The position numbers and the translations under genes are program-made. 64,000 nt of DNA. It comes from Paraeggerthella hongkongensis. Its GTDB lineage: Bacteria > Actinomycetota > Coriobacteriia > Coriobacteriales > Eggerthellaceae. Numbering within the stretch: position 1 is the stretch's first letter; the number at the start of each line of letters is the position of its first letter. This document shows, piece by piece, positions 44,865 through 53,926 of this stretch. The DNA lies in assembly GCF_003340345.1 (NCBI RefSeq), contig NZ_PPTQ01000002.1:62001-126000 (forward strand), in the 5' to 3' direction. Under the pieces are notes generated by a model, which worked only from the letters and a program-made list of their open reading frames with translations, was not told where the DNA came from and searched no databases.

Positions 44865-46280
44865 ATGGATGATGTGAAGCAGATCACGCAGGTGACGAGC
44901 CCGACAATGGGCGAGGCGATGGACGGTGCCAAGCAGATTGGCGAGGGTATGGTGGGCAAGGTGAAGAAGTCCGCCAAGAAGACCATGGACGACGTTGCCA
45001 TGACCCCGTTTTTGCGCAAGATCACGTTTTTCTCGAGCGGCGGCTCGTTTTTGGACGGGTACGTGCTTTCCCTGATCGGCGTGGCGCTTACGCAGATCAC
45101 GCCGCTGTTCAACCTGACGGGCGCCTGGAGCGCCGCTATCGGCGCGTCGGTTCTGCTGGGCATCTTCGTGGGCACGATTCTCGGCGGTTACCTGACCGAC
45201 CGCATCGGGCGCAAGAAGATGTTCATCGTCGACATCGTGGCTATCGGCCTGTTCTCTATCTTGAGCGTGTTCTGCGCCGACCCGTTCCAGCTGGTTTTGG
45301 CGCGCTTTTTCATCGGCGTGTTCGTGGGCGCGGACTATCCTATCGCCACGTCGCTCATTGCCGAGTTCACCCCCAAGCAGCATCGATCCATTTCGATGGG
45401 CATGGTGTCGGCTGCGTGGTATCTGGGCGCTACCGTTGCGGCGTTCGTGGGCTACTTCCTGTACAGCGTTCCCAACGGATGGCAGTGGATGCTCGGGTCG
45501 GCGGTGGTTCCCTGTATCATTTTGCTGATCGGCCGTCACGACATTCCCGAATCGCCCATGTGGCTGGCGCAGAAAGGGCGCACCGCCGAGGCCGACGAGG
45601 TCATGCGTCGCGTCTTCGGCGAGGGCGTGGAGCTTGAGCTTGAGGAGCCGGGCGAGAAGACCAGCCTGCGCAAGGTGTTCGCGGGCGGCTATGCCAAGCG
45701 CATCGTGTTTCTGGGCATCTTGACGCTGTGCCAGGTGGTGCCTATGTACGCCATCTACACGTTCGGTCCCGAGATCATGACAGCGTTCGGCTTGGGCGAG
45801 GGGCACGAGGCCATCTTGGGCGAGAGCGTGGTCAGCTTGTTCTTCTTGATCGGGTCTATTCCGGCGATGTTCTGGCTGAACTCGATGGGTCGCCGCCCGC
45901 TGCTCATTCGTTCGCTGGCGCTTATGGCCGTGGGCTTGGTTATCCTGGGCCTGTTCCCCGATGCTCCCGTGTACGTGATCATCGTGGCGTTCGGTTTGTA
46001 CGCATTCTTCAGCGGCGGGCCGGGCATTTTGCAGTGGCTCTATCCCAACGAGCTGTTCCCGACCGAAGTGCGCGCGTCGGCGGTGGGCGTGGCTATCGGT
46101 ATCTCGCGTATCGGCACCATCATCGCCACGTACGGTACTCCGCTGTTCTTGGCTGCATACGGCATAGGACCCACCATGCTTGTTGCGGCGGGGCTCGTGA
46201 TCCTGGGATTGGTGCTGTCGGTGCTTATGGCGCCCGAGACCAAGGGTAAGTCGCTTCTGGAGACGAGCTCGCTGGACTAG
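44865..46280 (+). CDS. MFS transporter, sugar-porter/SP-like
   Basis: Seen: 471 aa. A soluble N-terminus of about 50 residues (KQITQVTSPTMGEAMDGAKQ) is unusual for the family. Then about 12 helices with DRIGRKKMFIVD, RFFIGVFVGADYPIATSLIAEFTP, PESPMWLAQKGR and PNELFPTEVRASAVGVA, as in SP/AAHS-type porters for sugars or aromatic acids. GAGGAG lies before the ATG. Inferred: a second transporter for the cai-like cluster, perhaps for an aromatic or other organic acid. Confidence 0.92.
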   Translation: MDDVKQITQVTSPTMGEAMDGAKQIGEGMVGKVKKSAKKTMDDVAMTPFLRKITFFSSGGSFLDGYVLSLIGVALTQITPLFNLTGAWSAAIGASVLLGIFVGTILGGYLTDRIGRKKMFIVDIVAIGLFSILSVFCADPFQLVLARFFIGVFVGADYPIATSLIAEFTPKQHRSISMGMVSAAWYLGATVAAFVGYFLYSVPNGWQWMLGSAVVPCIILLIGRHDIPESPMWLAQKGRTAEADEVMRRVFGEGVELELEEPGEKTSLRKVFAGGYAKRIVFLGILTLCQVVPMYAIYTFGPEIMTAFGLGEGHEAILGESVVSLFFLIGSIPAMFWLNSMGRRPLLIRSLALMAVGLVILGLFPDAPVYVIIVAFGLYAFFSGGPGILQWLYPNELFPTEVRASAVGVAIGISRIGTIIATYGTPLFLAAYGIGPTMLVAAGLVILGLVLSVLMAPETKGKSLLETSSLD

Positions 46281-46447
46281 CGAGGCGCCGTGCTGCATCG
46301 GCACTCGGCACTAGGCGGTATCCGGTTAAAAAACAACCCTGCATTTGGGTTGGGCACGGTGGTATAGTCGAGGGAGTTCCATGACGGCTGCCGACGAGGG
46401 AGGGTGCCGCCCTTGTCGGGCGCGACCTTCTGGATTCAGGAGCGAGC

Positions 46448-47194
46448 ATGTTGGAAAATCCCAAAACCATAGACGAGCTTGTCGGCTTGCTTGATTCGTT
46501 GGGGGTGGAAACCCGCGGGCGTTCGGAGGAGCAGCTTTCCGGGGAGGGCTACTATGCGGCCCTGCCGCGCCAAGGGTACAGCTCCCGCTGCGAGATGTCG
46601 CTTCCCGATGGTCTTTCGGGCAAGCGCGTGCTGGATCTTTTGTGCCGTAGCGGCAAGGGCGCTTACAAAATTGCCGATCTGGTAGGGCCGGACGGGTTCG
46701 TTTTGGGAATCGATCCCGACGAGGATCGCATTGAGCACGCACGAGAGCAAGCGGCTCGCAATCATCCTCAAGGTGACGATTGGAGACGAACCCTTGCGTT
46801 CGCGCAGGGGTGTCCCGAGGATCTGTGGGCCGCCCGCGTCAAGGATGCGACGTTCGACGTGGTGGTTGTGAACAGCGCGCTCAACCTGGTGCGCGATCTG
46901 CCGTCTGCGCTGCGCGAGATCGCGCGCGTGCTCGTATCGGGGGGATTTCTGTACCACGCGGGCGTGTTCGCCGAGTCTCCTTTGTCGAAAGATCCGATGA
47001 GCCGGCTTGCTGCGCGCGGCAACGTGTTCGGCGCAGCACGCAGCAAGCGCACGTTCGAGCGCGCCGTCCGGGAGGCGGGTTTCTCGACGTGCGTGTTCGC
47101 CCCAGGCGATGGCGTGGCGCCGAGCGGCTTCGAGCTTGTTCCCGAGCTGGTCAACCGCAGGTTCCAAACGTCCGTCGTCCGCGCGAGCGTTTAA
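46448..47194 (+). CDS. Class I SAM-dependent methyltransferase
   Basis: Seen: 248 aa. Motif I reads VLDLLCRSGKGAYKIADLVG followed by VLGIDPDEDRIEHARE, and motif IV/V regions FDVVVVNSALNLVRDL and ALREIARVLVSGG are clear. The Cys of LLCRSGKG replaces the usual Gly. The domain order resembles ArsM/UbiE-type enzymes, but the Cys residues typical of arsenite methyltransferases are not evident. GGAGCG precedes the ATG. The substrate is unknown. Another methyltransferase gene follows convergently. Confidence 0.85.
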   Translation: MLENPKTIDELVGLLDSLGVETRGRSEEQLSGEGYYAALPRQGYSSRCEMSLPDGLSGKRVLDLLCRSGKGAYKIADLVGPDGFVLGIDPDEDRIEHAREQAARNHPQGDDWRRTLAFAQGCPEDLWAARVKDATFDVVVVNSALNLVRDLPSALREIARVLVSGGFLYHAGVFAESPLSKDPMSRLAARGNVFGAARSKRTFERAVREAGFSTCVFAPGDGVAPSGFELVPELVNRRFQTSVVRASV

Positions 47195-47234
47195 GGGGTC
47201 GCGGGCGGCATCGGAGGCAGACGACTTGCTTGCT

Positions 47235-47383
47235 GCACGATTCTTACTGCAATGTTGCGCTCGAAGGGCATGCAGAGCGACGATCTTCGGTGCGACTGTG
47301 CGTTTCACCTGGTCGGGGATGCTCATTGCCGACGAACGGGTTTCAATGTGCGCCCGAGCGCAACATTGGGAGCAGGATCGTGC
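47235..47383. repeat. Imperfect inverted repeat with a perfect 14-bp core
   Basis: Core CAATGTTGCGCTCG (47250-47263) and CGAGCGCAACATTG (47355-47368); the similarity extends outward to GCACGAT on both sides. It lies in the gap between convergent methyltransferase genes, where no gene is seen. Confidence 0.6.
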
Positions 47384-47411
47384 ATTCGGGCGTGGTTGAC
47401 GTGCCAGACGT

Positions 47412-48029
47412 CTAGGATTTCATTCCTATCAAGACGCATTCGGGGACAGGACCGCCTTCGACCAGATTGGCGCTGATCACATGGAAGCCGCAGTTTTGGA
47501 CGAAGGAAGCCAGTTCTTCGGACGTCCATTCGTGGAACGTCTTGAAGCCGACCGCCTCCATCAATCGCAGCCTTGCAGGGGATGCTACCCGGTCGTGGAC
47601 GAACGTCGGGGCCAGCAGGAAACCGCCCGGTTTCAGAACGCGATGCGCCTCGCGCAGTGCGAGTTCGGGTGCGGGCATGACGTGCAGCGCATTGGCGACG
47701 ACCACGGCGCCGAAGGACGCTTCGCGATAAGGAAGGCTCGTGGCGTCTTGCACGGAGAAAGAGACGCGGCTTTCAGGCGATCGCGTGCGAGCCTTTTCGA
47801 TCATGGCCTCAGAGAAATCGGTAGCCTCCCAAGAGCGGACTCTCCCTGCAAGCGCGAAGGTCAGCTGCCCGGTTCCACAGGCCAGTTCAAGCACGTCGAT
47901 GTCCCTTTCCAGCCAGTTTCTCAATTCTCGGCACAGCTGAGGGTAAGGCCCGTTGCGCCTTTCGACAAGGGGCGCGTACAGGGGCGCGACCTTGTCCCAG
48001 AACTTCTTGTTCGGTTCGCTGTTCGACAT
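47412..48029 (-). CDS. Class I SAM-dependent methyltransferase, 205 aa
   Basis: Seen: motif I VLELACGTGQLTFALAG, then ATDFSEAMIEKAR, FSVQDATSLPY, FGAVVVANALHVMPAP and ALREAHRVLKPGGFLLAPT, an UbiE/Methyltransf_11-type fold. The operator-like palindrome at 48112-48127 lies about 85 nt upstream of its ATG, the same motif that lies beside the AraC/ECF divergons. Inferred: co-regulated with them and possibly modifying the imported ligand or its precursor. Substrate unknown. Confidence 0.9.
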   Translation of the reverse strand: MSNSEPNKKFWDKVAPLYAPLVERRNGPYPQLCRELRNWLERDIDVLELACGTGQLTFALAGRVRSWEATDFSEAMIEKARTRSPESRVSFSVQDATSLPYREASFGAVVVANALHVMPAPELALREAHRVLKPGGFLLAPTFVHDRVASPARLRLMEAVGFKTFHEWTSEELASFVQNCGFHVISANLVEGGPVPECVLIGMKS

Positions 48030-48111
48030 AAAGCAGCTCCTGGTTGGGCGGGGAAGGGGGGTGCTTGCGACTTGTGCTTCGCGCGGCTTTCGATCCGTGC
48101 TTCAATTAGAA

Positions 48112-48127
48112 ATTAGCTATATCTAAC
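48112..48127. promoter_or_regulatory. Operator candidate, ATTAG-N6-CTAAC
   Basis: ATTAG CTATAT CTAAC, flanked by AA and TTT like the other copies. Upstream of the methyltransferase gene. Confidence 0.65.
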
Positions 48128-48233
48128 TTTGGATGCTACCGCTCGCGATGCTCTTTGTCAAACCGACGAGCCAATCTAGGCGGTCGGGTGGAAAACGGCA
48201 GACGGGACGGCAAAGGGCCGCATGGACCCTGCG

Positions 48234-49211
48234 CTAGCGCATTCGCTTGCCGCGCATGGCGCTTGGGGCTATGCCGGTATGGCGCCTGAACGCCTCGGCG
48301 AACGCCGCCGGTTTTCTATAACCGACCTTTGCGGCAATATCGGCCACGGGCATGTTGGTGGTCCGTAAGAGCTCGGCAGCTTCTTCCATGCGCGCTTCGG
48401 TAACGAAAGCGTTGGGGGATGCTCCGAAGTAGCTTTTGAACGTTGCCTTGAACTTCGTTTGGCCCATGCATGCGCGATGGGCCAGCACGTTGCAGGTAAG
48501 GTTCGCGCTCAGGTTGTTTCTAATGAAGCTACCGACGTTGTCAAGCGATTTCCGGTCGTCGAGCGGCGGCAAAGCACTTTCTCGTCCGGCATCCTCTTCT
48601 TCGATCTCGCTTGCTCGTTTGATGATGAGCGCCAGCGCTTCGGCTACGGCCCCTTCGTAAAACAAGTCAGCTGCCATGCCGGCGCCTCGATAGCGTTTGA
48701 TCTGCTTGAAGAGGGCGATAAGCTCCGGGCAGTCCGGTCTTCCGTCGACGAGCAGGAAAGCCTTGCGCATGTCGGGTATATTGCCGAACCGTTCATGCAG
48801 GTAGGTTCTGTAATAGTCCGGCGATACGGTGATCGACGTGGCCTGCACGGTCGAGCCAGGAGAAAAGCGCGCCACGTACTCGTTTCCTTCGCTTGCGATG
48901 TAGGTGGAGACCGTTCCGGGCCTCGGCGTGGCAGTGCGGGCTTTTGCGATCAAGCCGGCTTTGTCGTAGTAGCTAACTGAAAGGTGCTCGGTATGGCGAA
49001 AGCGCATGATGCCTTGGCTTTTGAACTCGATTCGAAAAGCACTGACGGCGAAGAAGTTGTCTCGAGAATAGACCCAGTATTCGCCCGACCCTTCTTCGTT
49101 GTCCATCCGGTACGAGCATCCGGCTTGCGCATAGGAGCGCTCCGATGCGACCGGCGTCATGTTCCATTGCTGAAACGCCTTGTCGTACAGGTCGCTTTTT
49201 ATATCGAGCAT
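48234..49211 (-). CDS. AraC-family regulator of the first ECF cassette
   Basis: Seen: 325 aa. The N-terminal sensing domain has no family name visible to me. The C-terminal pair of helix-turn-helix motifs (NLSANLTCNVLAHRACMGQTKFKATFK and MPVADIAAKVGYRKPAAFAEAFRRHTG) is standard AraC/XylS and resembles PchR/YbtA siderophore regulators. The start at 49211 (MLDIKSDLYD) has AAGGGA upstream; 15 further codons in frame lack a site. Divergent from the ECF S-component gene, with an operator-like palindrome between. Confidence 0.92.
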   Translation of the reverse strand: MLDIKSDLYDKAFQQWNMTPVASERSYAQAGCSYRMDNEEGSGEYWVYSRDNFFAVSAFRIEFKSQGIMRFRHTEHLSVSYYDKAGLIAKARTATPRPGTVSTYIASEGNEYVARFSPGSTVQATSITVSPDYYRTYLHERFGNIPDMRKAFLLVDGRPDCPELIALFKQIKRYRGAGMAADLFYEGAVAEALALIIKRASEIEEEDAGRESALPPLDDRKSLDNVGSFIRNNLSANLTCNVLAHRACMGQTKFKATFKSYFGASPNAFVTEARMEEAAELLRTTNMPVADIAAKVGYRKPAAFAEAFRRHTGIAPSAMRGKRMR

Positions 49212-49420
49212 GCTCGCGTTCCCTTTCCTTCGATTGCCGATGCCCTCTGTCGTCATCGCGAAAAAATCAAACAGCCGAAAGAACGCAAGGCTCCCGCTCT
49301 TTCGCGCACGGGCAAAGGCGTCGAAACGACGCAGCCTTGTCTGGTCGCCTTAATGCCGAAATCGGCCGGTTGTTGCTTGAGCTGTGTTTCCTTATGAAGT
49401 CATCGACTATTATAGCAAAA

Positions 49421-49436
49421 GTTAGCTAAAGCTAAC
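49421..49436. promoter_or_regulatory. Operator candidate, GTTAG-N6-CTAAC
   Basis: GTTAGCT-AA-AGCTAAC, 7-bp arms, in the AraC/ECF divergent region, 44 nt before the S-component ATG. No gene in 49212-49479. Confidence 0.7.
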
Positions 49437-49479
49437 CATAACCGATTGATAAGCCGTTGGCTTGAAAGGAGCGCTCGTT

Positions 49480-50136
49480 ATGTCGCAAGCGGTATACGAT
49501 CGAGGGGAAGACGCCTCGTCTTCTCAGTCCTCGAAACGAGGCGGGGGCTGGACTACCCATGACGTTTTAACCTTTGTCGTTTTCAACATCATCATTGTTG
49601 TTGTTACTATGGCGGCGAAAATGGTGGAGGACATGCTGCTATCGCCTCAGAATACTTTCTTCGTTGGGTCATGGCTGTTTCCGCTGCTCGCAACACCTTT
49701 TTACCTGGTTATGGCCGACCGTATAGGAAAACGCGGAGTGTTGAGCGCCTCGATCATCGTCTTCGGCATTTTCTACGCGATCATGGGCGGCTTGTATTGC
49801 ATTCCCGTGGCTATCGTCGGCGCGATCGTGGGCGAATTGCTTATGTGGGGGAAGGGTTCGTATCATAAGGTGAAACGCGTTGTGCTGGGCTACTACGTGT
49901 ACTGGGTTGCATTCGCCTTCTACGGAATAGTTCCGTATCTGCTGTTCAAAGAAGCTTACATGCAGCAGTTGGGTGCGTACTACAGCGCCTCTGACATCGC
50001 TGCGATGGTGGCTCAATATACCGAGCTGCCATGGATTGTTCTTATGCTGGCTATGTTCGCTGCCGGTACGTTCGCGGGTGGTTTTATTGGCGGCAAGTTC
50101 TTGAAAAAGCATGTCCGCAAAGCGAAGATCGCGTAA
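49480..50136 (+). CDS. ECF transporter S component, MptD/Trep_Strep family
   Basis: Role: membrane substrate-binding subunit of an energy-coupling-factor importer. Seen: 218 aa, about six helices. LVMADRIGKRGVLSASIIVFGIFYAIMGG and the end GGFIGGKFLKKHVRKAKIA are typical of the family. The ATG at 49480 has AAGGAG 8 nt upstream; six earlier in-frame codons are not needed. First gene of an S-T-A operon. The substrate of this family is not settled; iron-complex loci often carry it. Confidence 0.9.
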   Translation: MSQAVYDRGEDASSSQSSKRGGGWTTHDVLTFVVFNIIIVVVTMAAKMVEDMLLSPQNTFFVGSWLFPLLATPFYLVMADRIGKRGVLSASIIVFGIFYAIMGGLYCIPVAIVGAIVGELLMWGKGSYHKVKRVVLGYYVYWVAFAFYGIVPYLLFKEAYMQQLGAYYSASDIAAMVAQYTELPWIVLMLAMFAAGTFAGGFIGGKFLKKHVRKAKIA

Positions 50137-50146
50137 GGGTTTCGCT

Positions 50147-50953
50147 ATGGAGACGCCATTGGAAAACTGTACGGAGCCGTTTTCTCCTCCTTCCGCAGTG
50201 CGGCAGCGTATCGAGCCTGTTGCGGCTGGAAATGGGTCTGCGCACAAGGCGGCTTTCTTGCATGCCGATATGAAGGAGGGCGTTCTTGGGCTGGATCCCC
50301 GTACGCATCTGCTTGTCATCCTAGCTGCGGGCATGGCGGCTTTGGCTATTGTGGGGCTGCCCGAACTCGTCGGTCTCCAGATCCTCTGCGCGGCCTACCT
50401 TGCGGCGAACGGCAGGGCGAGGCTGGCTGCGAGGATGTGCGTAAGCTTCGCGGTGATCTGCGGGCTCAGCTTCGTTCCGCTGCCCGGACTTTACGGCGTG
50501 CTGTTCGTAAGTCTCATGCACATGATGCCGCCGATGTCGGCGGGAAGCGCGCTTTTCACCCTCTCGCCGTCGGCTATCATGTGCGCCTTGCGCAGGTGGC
50601 GCATGCCGAACCGCGCGTTGATCGGCGTATGCATGGTGTTTCGATTCGCCTCGATCCTTCCGTTCGAGTTCTCGTCCATAGTTCGCGGCCTTCGCATGCG
50701 AGGCGTGTTTCCTCGGGTTGTCGATGCGTTTCCCCATCTGGGGCTTGTGTACGAGTGCTTGTACACACCGCTTGTAATGCGCTGCTTGCGTTTGTCCTCC
50801 GAGCTTGCCGCATCGTCCGAATTAAGGGGGATTGACGTGCAGACAGGGCGTTCGTCGATATACCACGTGGGGTTCGCCGCGCGCGATGTCGTTGTTGTCG
50901 CGGTCTTCGCATGCGCATGCGCCCTCTTGTACGGAACGGGGTTTTACGTATGA
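50147..50953 (+). CDS. ECF transporter transmembrane T component
   Basis: Role: couples the ATPases to the S component. Seen: 268 aa. A hydrophilic N-terminus (about 45 residues) precedes LDPRTHLLVILAAGMAALAIVG. About five helices follow, with the cytoplasmic coupling motif FSSIVRGLRMRGVF and a second Ala-Arg-containing helix LAASSELRGID, as in CbiQ-type proteins. The ATG at 50147 has AAGGG upstream. Its stop overlaps the next start (ATGA). Confidence 0.9.
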   Translation: METPLENCTEPFSPPSAVRQRIEPVAAGNGSAHKAAFLHADMKEGVLGLDPRTHLLVILAAGMAALAIVGLPELVGLQILCAAYLAANGRARLAARMCVSFAVICGLSFVPLPGLYGVLFVSLMHMMPPMSAGSALFTLSPSAIMCALRRWRMPNRALIGVCMVFRFASILPFEFSSIVRGLRMRGVFPRVVDAFPHLGLVYECLYTPLVMRCLRLSSELAASSELRGIDVQTGRSSIYHVGFAARDVVVVAVFACACALLYGTGFYV

Positions 50954-52449
50954 GCGGGATGCCATGCCGGCGGACGGCTTCGGTGTTGCTGGAGAGCGCA
51001 TCGTTTCGCTACGTCGATCAGTCCGAGGCCGCCGACGGGGCAGCGTGCGATGCGCGTCACGGTGTAGCGGGGAGTTTCGTAGACGATATCTCGTTCGAGA
51101 TCAAACCGGGCGCCTGCACGGTTCTATGCGGGCGTTCGGGGGATGGGAAATCGACTGTCTTGCGCATGATCGATGGGCTTGCAGGTACGTTTTTCCCGGG
51201 ATGCCTTGAAGGGGTGGTTTGCGTTTGCGGAACCGATGTGCGAAAAGTGACCTCCTACGATAGGGCTTCGGGCATGGGCGTTGTGCTGCAGGACCCGCGG
51301 AGCCAGTTTTTCATGGGATTGGTTGGGGACGAGATCGCCTTCTCGTCCGAGAACTTGGGCGTCGATCCGGACGAAACCATCAGCAGGATCAACCGCGCTG
51401 CCGCATGGTGCGGTATCGACGCGCTTCTTGGAGAGCGGCTGTCCGAGTTGTCGAGCGGCCAGAAGCAGCGCGTCGCCCTTGCGGCTGCCATAGCATGCAA
51501 TCCCAAGGTGCTGATTTTGGATGAGCCGACGTCGAACCTGGACGCGCAGGGAACGGACGACCTCGAGAGTATCTTGATGCGTTTGAAGCAGGCGGGTGTT
51601 GCCATCGTGATTTCGGAGCATCGTCTGCATCGCATGCTGCCCGTAGCTGACGAGTTCGTTTGCCTGAAAGATGGCAGGATCGCGGCTCGATGGGATGCGC
51701 GGGCTTTCGCTGCTCTTTCGACGAGGGAAGCTGCTCGCTTTGGGCTCAGGCATCCTTCCATGGTCGCCGGGACTTTCTATGGACAGGAAAAAGCGGCGCG
51801 CAGGTTTTCCGCGAAAGCGAGCGAGCGTGCGGGCGAGGATTGGATCGTCGAAGATGTTTCGTATTTGTATCCATCTACCAAGCGCGGCATTGCATGCGTG
51901 AATGCCGTGTTCGCAAGCGGCAAGGTTACGGTTGTCGAAGGAGGGAACGGCGCGGGAAAAACAACGCTGGCAAAAGTGCTGTGCGGCGCCGCGAAGCAGC
52001 AGCGGGGATGCGTGGTGCGCGGCGGAAAGCCGCTGTCTCGTCGACAGAGGAGGCGGATGAGCTATTTCGTCATGCAAGACGCTGACTATCAATTGTATGC
52101 GGGAAGCGTGGCTGACGAAGTAGTGCTCGGCCGAAAAGTCGACGACGATTTGAAGGCGCGCGCGTGGGAGGCGCTTGATACGTTCGACCTGATCGATGTG
52201 GCGAATCGTCATCCAGCGAGTCTTTCGGGAGGCCAAAAGCAGCGTGTTACCCTTGCTGCGGCGTATTGCTCCGACGCGGAGCTCGTCGTGCTCGACGAGC
52301 CGACAAGCGGGCTTGACGGTCGCGGCGTGGCTGAGGTTTCCCTGTGGTGCAAGGAGCTGGCGCGGTCCGGCAAGACGGTGGTCGTCATCACTCACGATAG
52401 CCTGCTTGCCCGCTTGGCTGGCGATGCGGTTGTGAGCCTTGGGGAATAG
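50950..52449 (+). CDS. ECF transporter ATPase, two fused ABC domains
   Basis: Seen: 499 aa with two nucleotide-binding domains. First: Walker A GRSGDGKST, signature LSSGQKQRVALA, Walker B VLILDEPTSNLD. Second: Walker A GGNGAGKTT, signature LSGGQKQRVTLA, Walker B LVVLDEPTSGLD. This is the fused EcfA-EcfA' layout. ATGA overlap with the T-component gene. Completes the first S-T-A cassette and is paralogous to 56750-58225. Confidence 0.94.
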   Translation: MSGMPCRRTASVLLESASFRYVDQSEAADGAACDARHGVAGSFVDDISFEIKPGACTVLCGRSGDGKSTVLRMIDGLAGTFFPGCLEGVVCVCGTDVRKVTSYDRASGMGVVLQDPRSQFFMGLVGDEIAFSSENLGVDPDETISRINRAAAWCGIDALLGERLSELSSGQKQRVALAAAIACNPKVLILDEPTSNLDAQGTDDLESILMRLKQAGVAIVISEHRLHRMLPVADEFVCLKDGRIAARWDARAFAALSTREAARFGLRHPSMVAGTFYGQEKAARRFSAKASERAGEDWIVEDVSYLYPSTKRGIACVNAVFASGKVTVVEGGNGAGKTTLAKVLCGAAKQQRGCVVRGGKPLSRRQRRRMSYFVMQDADYQLYAGSVADEVVLGRKVDDDLKARAWEALDTFDLIDVANRHPASLSGGQKQRVTLAAAYCSDAELVVLDEPTSGLDGRGVAEVSLWCKELARSGKTVVVITHDSLLARLAGDAVVSLGE

Positions 52450-52461
52450 GGGCGCGGTGGG

Positions 52462-52597
52462 TGCTGGCTGTTGACGACTCGTTGGCAAGATGATGAGGCC
52501 ATCGACAGCCAGCATTGACGTTGTGAGTGGGCGATACCCCACCGGGCTTTGCCCAGTCTAAGTGTAAAGTGCGGCAGCTCCGATAACGGGTATCGCC
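52462..52597. terminator. Two long-range inverted repeats after the first ECF operon
   Basis: TGCTGGCTGT (52462-52471)/ACAGCCAGCA (52505-52514), and GGCGATACCC (52530-52539)/GGGTATCGCC (52588-52597). They lie between the convergent ECF operon and the EcsC gene. No T-run. Confidence 0.5.
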
Positions 52598-52650
52598 TAG
52601 CCTGATTCTACAGCGCAGAAATTTTCGGGAAAGACTTGATTCAGAGGTTT

Positions 52651-53553
52651 TTATGCTTCTGCGGGCGCATCGAGGGTGCATTCCTCAACTACGTTTTCGA
52701 CTCGGCCATCGATGAAGTGCTTGTATGCATTGTCTGCGATGATCTTCGTGGTAACGAAGTCGAAGCTGCCGCCAATCGCTATGCCGGCCAGGGGAATGAG
52801 CTTTCCTAAGTTGATAAGGCCTTTCTCCCCGAATTTGGTTACAAGTCTAAACGACACGGCTGCGTTGATCTTCTTGATTACCTCAAACGGGATCTTTTTG
52901 ATCCCCGCTTCGGCAAACTTTACGCCGATCTTTATGCCAGCATCTTTGAGGATCTCATTTGCGGCGTTACCCGCAAGGCAGACGTAGATAAGCGTTTGGA
53001 CCTTGTCGTTGCGAATATCGTATCCACCCATTTTCGCGAGACCTGCAACCATGCGGGTCTGAACATAAATCACGTTGGCGATGTTTGCGGGGATTGCCGC
53101 AAGGGTTGCAGGAAGCGTCAAAAAGCCTGCTGCTGCAGAAATAGCTCCGGATGTAGTGCACTTGAGCAATTGCATGCCGATGAAATCCTTAGCTGCTTCT
53201 TCGACGGTCTCATGCTTGGATAGATAGTCGCTTGCAAGTTCGTCGATCGGTTTGCTAGCACCGGGCACGCCGTCAACAGCCTTTTGGTAACACGTATCGA
53301 AGAGCTCCTGCATCTGCTCGGGAGACATCAGCTGCTTGCTGGCATTCTGCACTGCGTTTCCAGCAACTTGTGCACCATCAGAAACCGCCTTGCCGGCCGC
53401 CTGAGCACCGTCGGCAATAGTTTTTCCAGCTACTTGAGCGCTGTCCATTACTGCTTTCCCAGCAGTCTGCGCACCGTCTGCGACAGCCTTCCCAGCTGCT
53501 TGCGCCCTTTCCGCAACTGTCTTCCCTGCATTCGCAATCAGCTTGTCGAACAT
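52651..53553 (-). CDS. EcsC-family protein with N-terminal 11-residue repeats
   Basis: Seen: 300 aa. Residues about 12-70 consist of five to six repeats of 11 residues (AGKAVADGAQT, AGKAVMDSAQV, AGKTIADGAQA, AGKAVSDGAQV), an amphipathic pattern like LEA-type and lipid-binding helices. The rest matches EcsC: AAAGFLTLPATLAAIPANIANVIYVQ, then GIKIGVKFAEAGIKKIPFEVIKKIN and AGIAIGGSFDFVTTKIIADNAYKHF. The ATG at 53553 has AAGGTGA upstream. Base composition is clearly less GC-rich than the left part of the window. Function unknown; membrane-surface binding is likely. Confidence 0.85.
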   Translation of the reverse strand: MFDKLIANAGKTVAERAQAAGKAVADGAQTAGKAVMDSAQVAGKTIADGAQAAGKAVSDGAQVAGNAVQNASKQLMSPEQMQELFDTCYQKAVDGVPGASKPIDELASDYLSKHETVEEAAKDFIGMQLLKCTTSGAISAAAGFLTLPATLAAIPANIANVIYVQTRMVAGLAKMGGYDIRNDKVQTLIYVCLAGNAANEILKDAGIKIGVKFAEAGIKKIPFEVIKKINAAVSFRLVTKFGEKGLINLGKLIPLAGIAIGGSFDFVTTKIIADNAYKHFIDGRVENVVEECTLDAPAEA

Positions 53554-53926
53554 GGAGATCACCTTGTCTTTTGAGATTTGCTAGCATATAAGATGTGCTG
53601 CAATTCTTACAAGCAACTAATGATTACCAGTATACATATTTCTTATGAATCGCAAATACTTTGCGATGCGAGCCTGTCCTGGTTTTGTTAGGTCTGGAGT
53701 GAGGGGAGGTTGGCGATGGAGCCTTTGGTTACGGGTGGATTGACGCTACGGGCGTGATCTTCTTTTGCGGATCCTGCGATGGTGGGGCTGTGGACTTCCC
53801 CGCGGCTGTTCGAGTGGCGGCTGCGACGCTTCGCTGGGAGTCGGCAAGCTTCATAGGTCCGACCGTTGTCTGGGAGCATTGAAGGTGCGATACTATTTTT
53901 AGAGCTGACGCGCCCCCCGCTCTGCG
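53554..53926. other. Intergenic region before the decayed toxin gene
   Basis: AT-rich near 53590-53660, which should hold the promoter of the EcsC gene. A minus-strand frame of 142 codons covers 53688-54116 but has no recognisable content. Confidence 0.4.
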
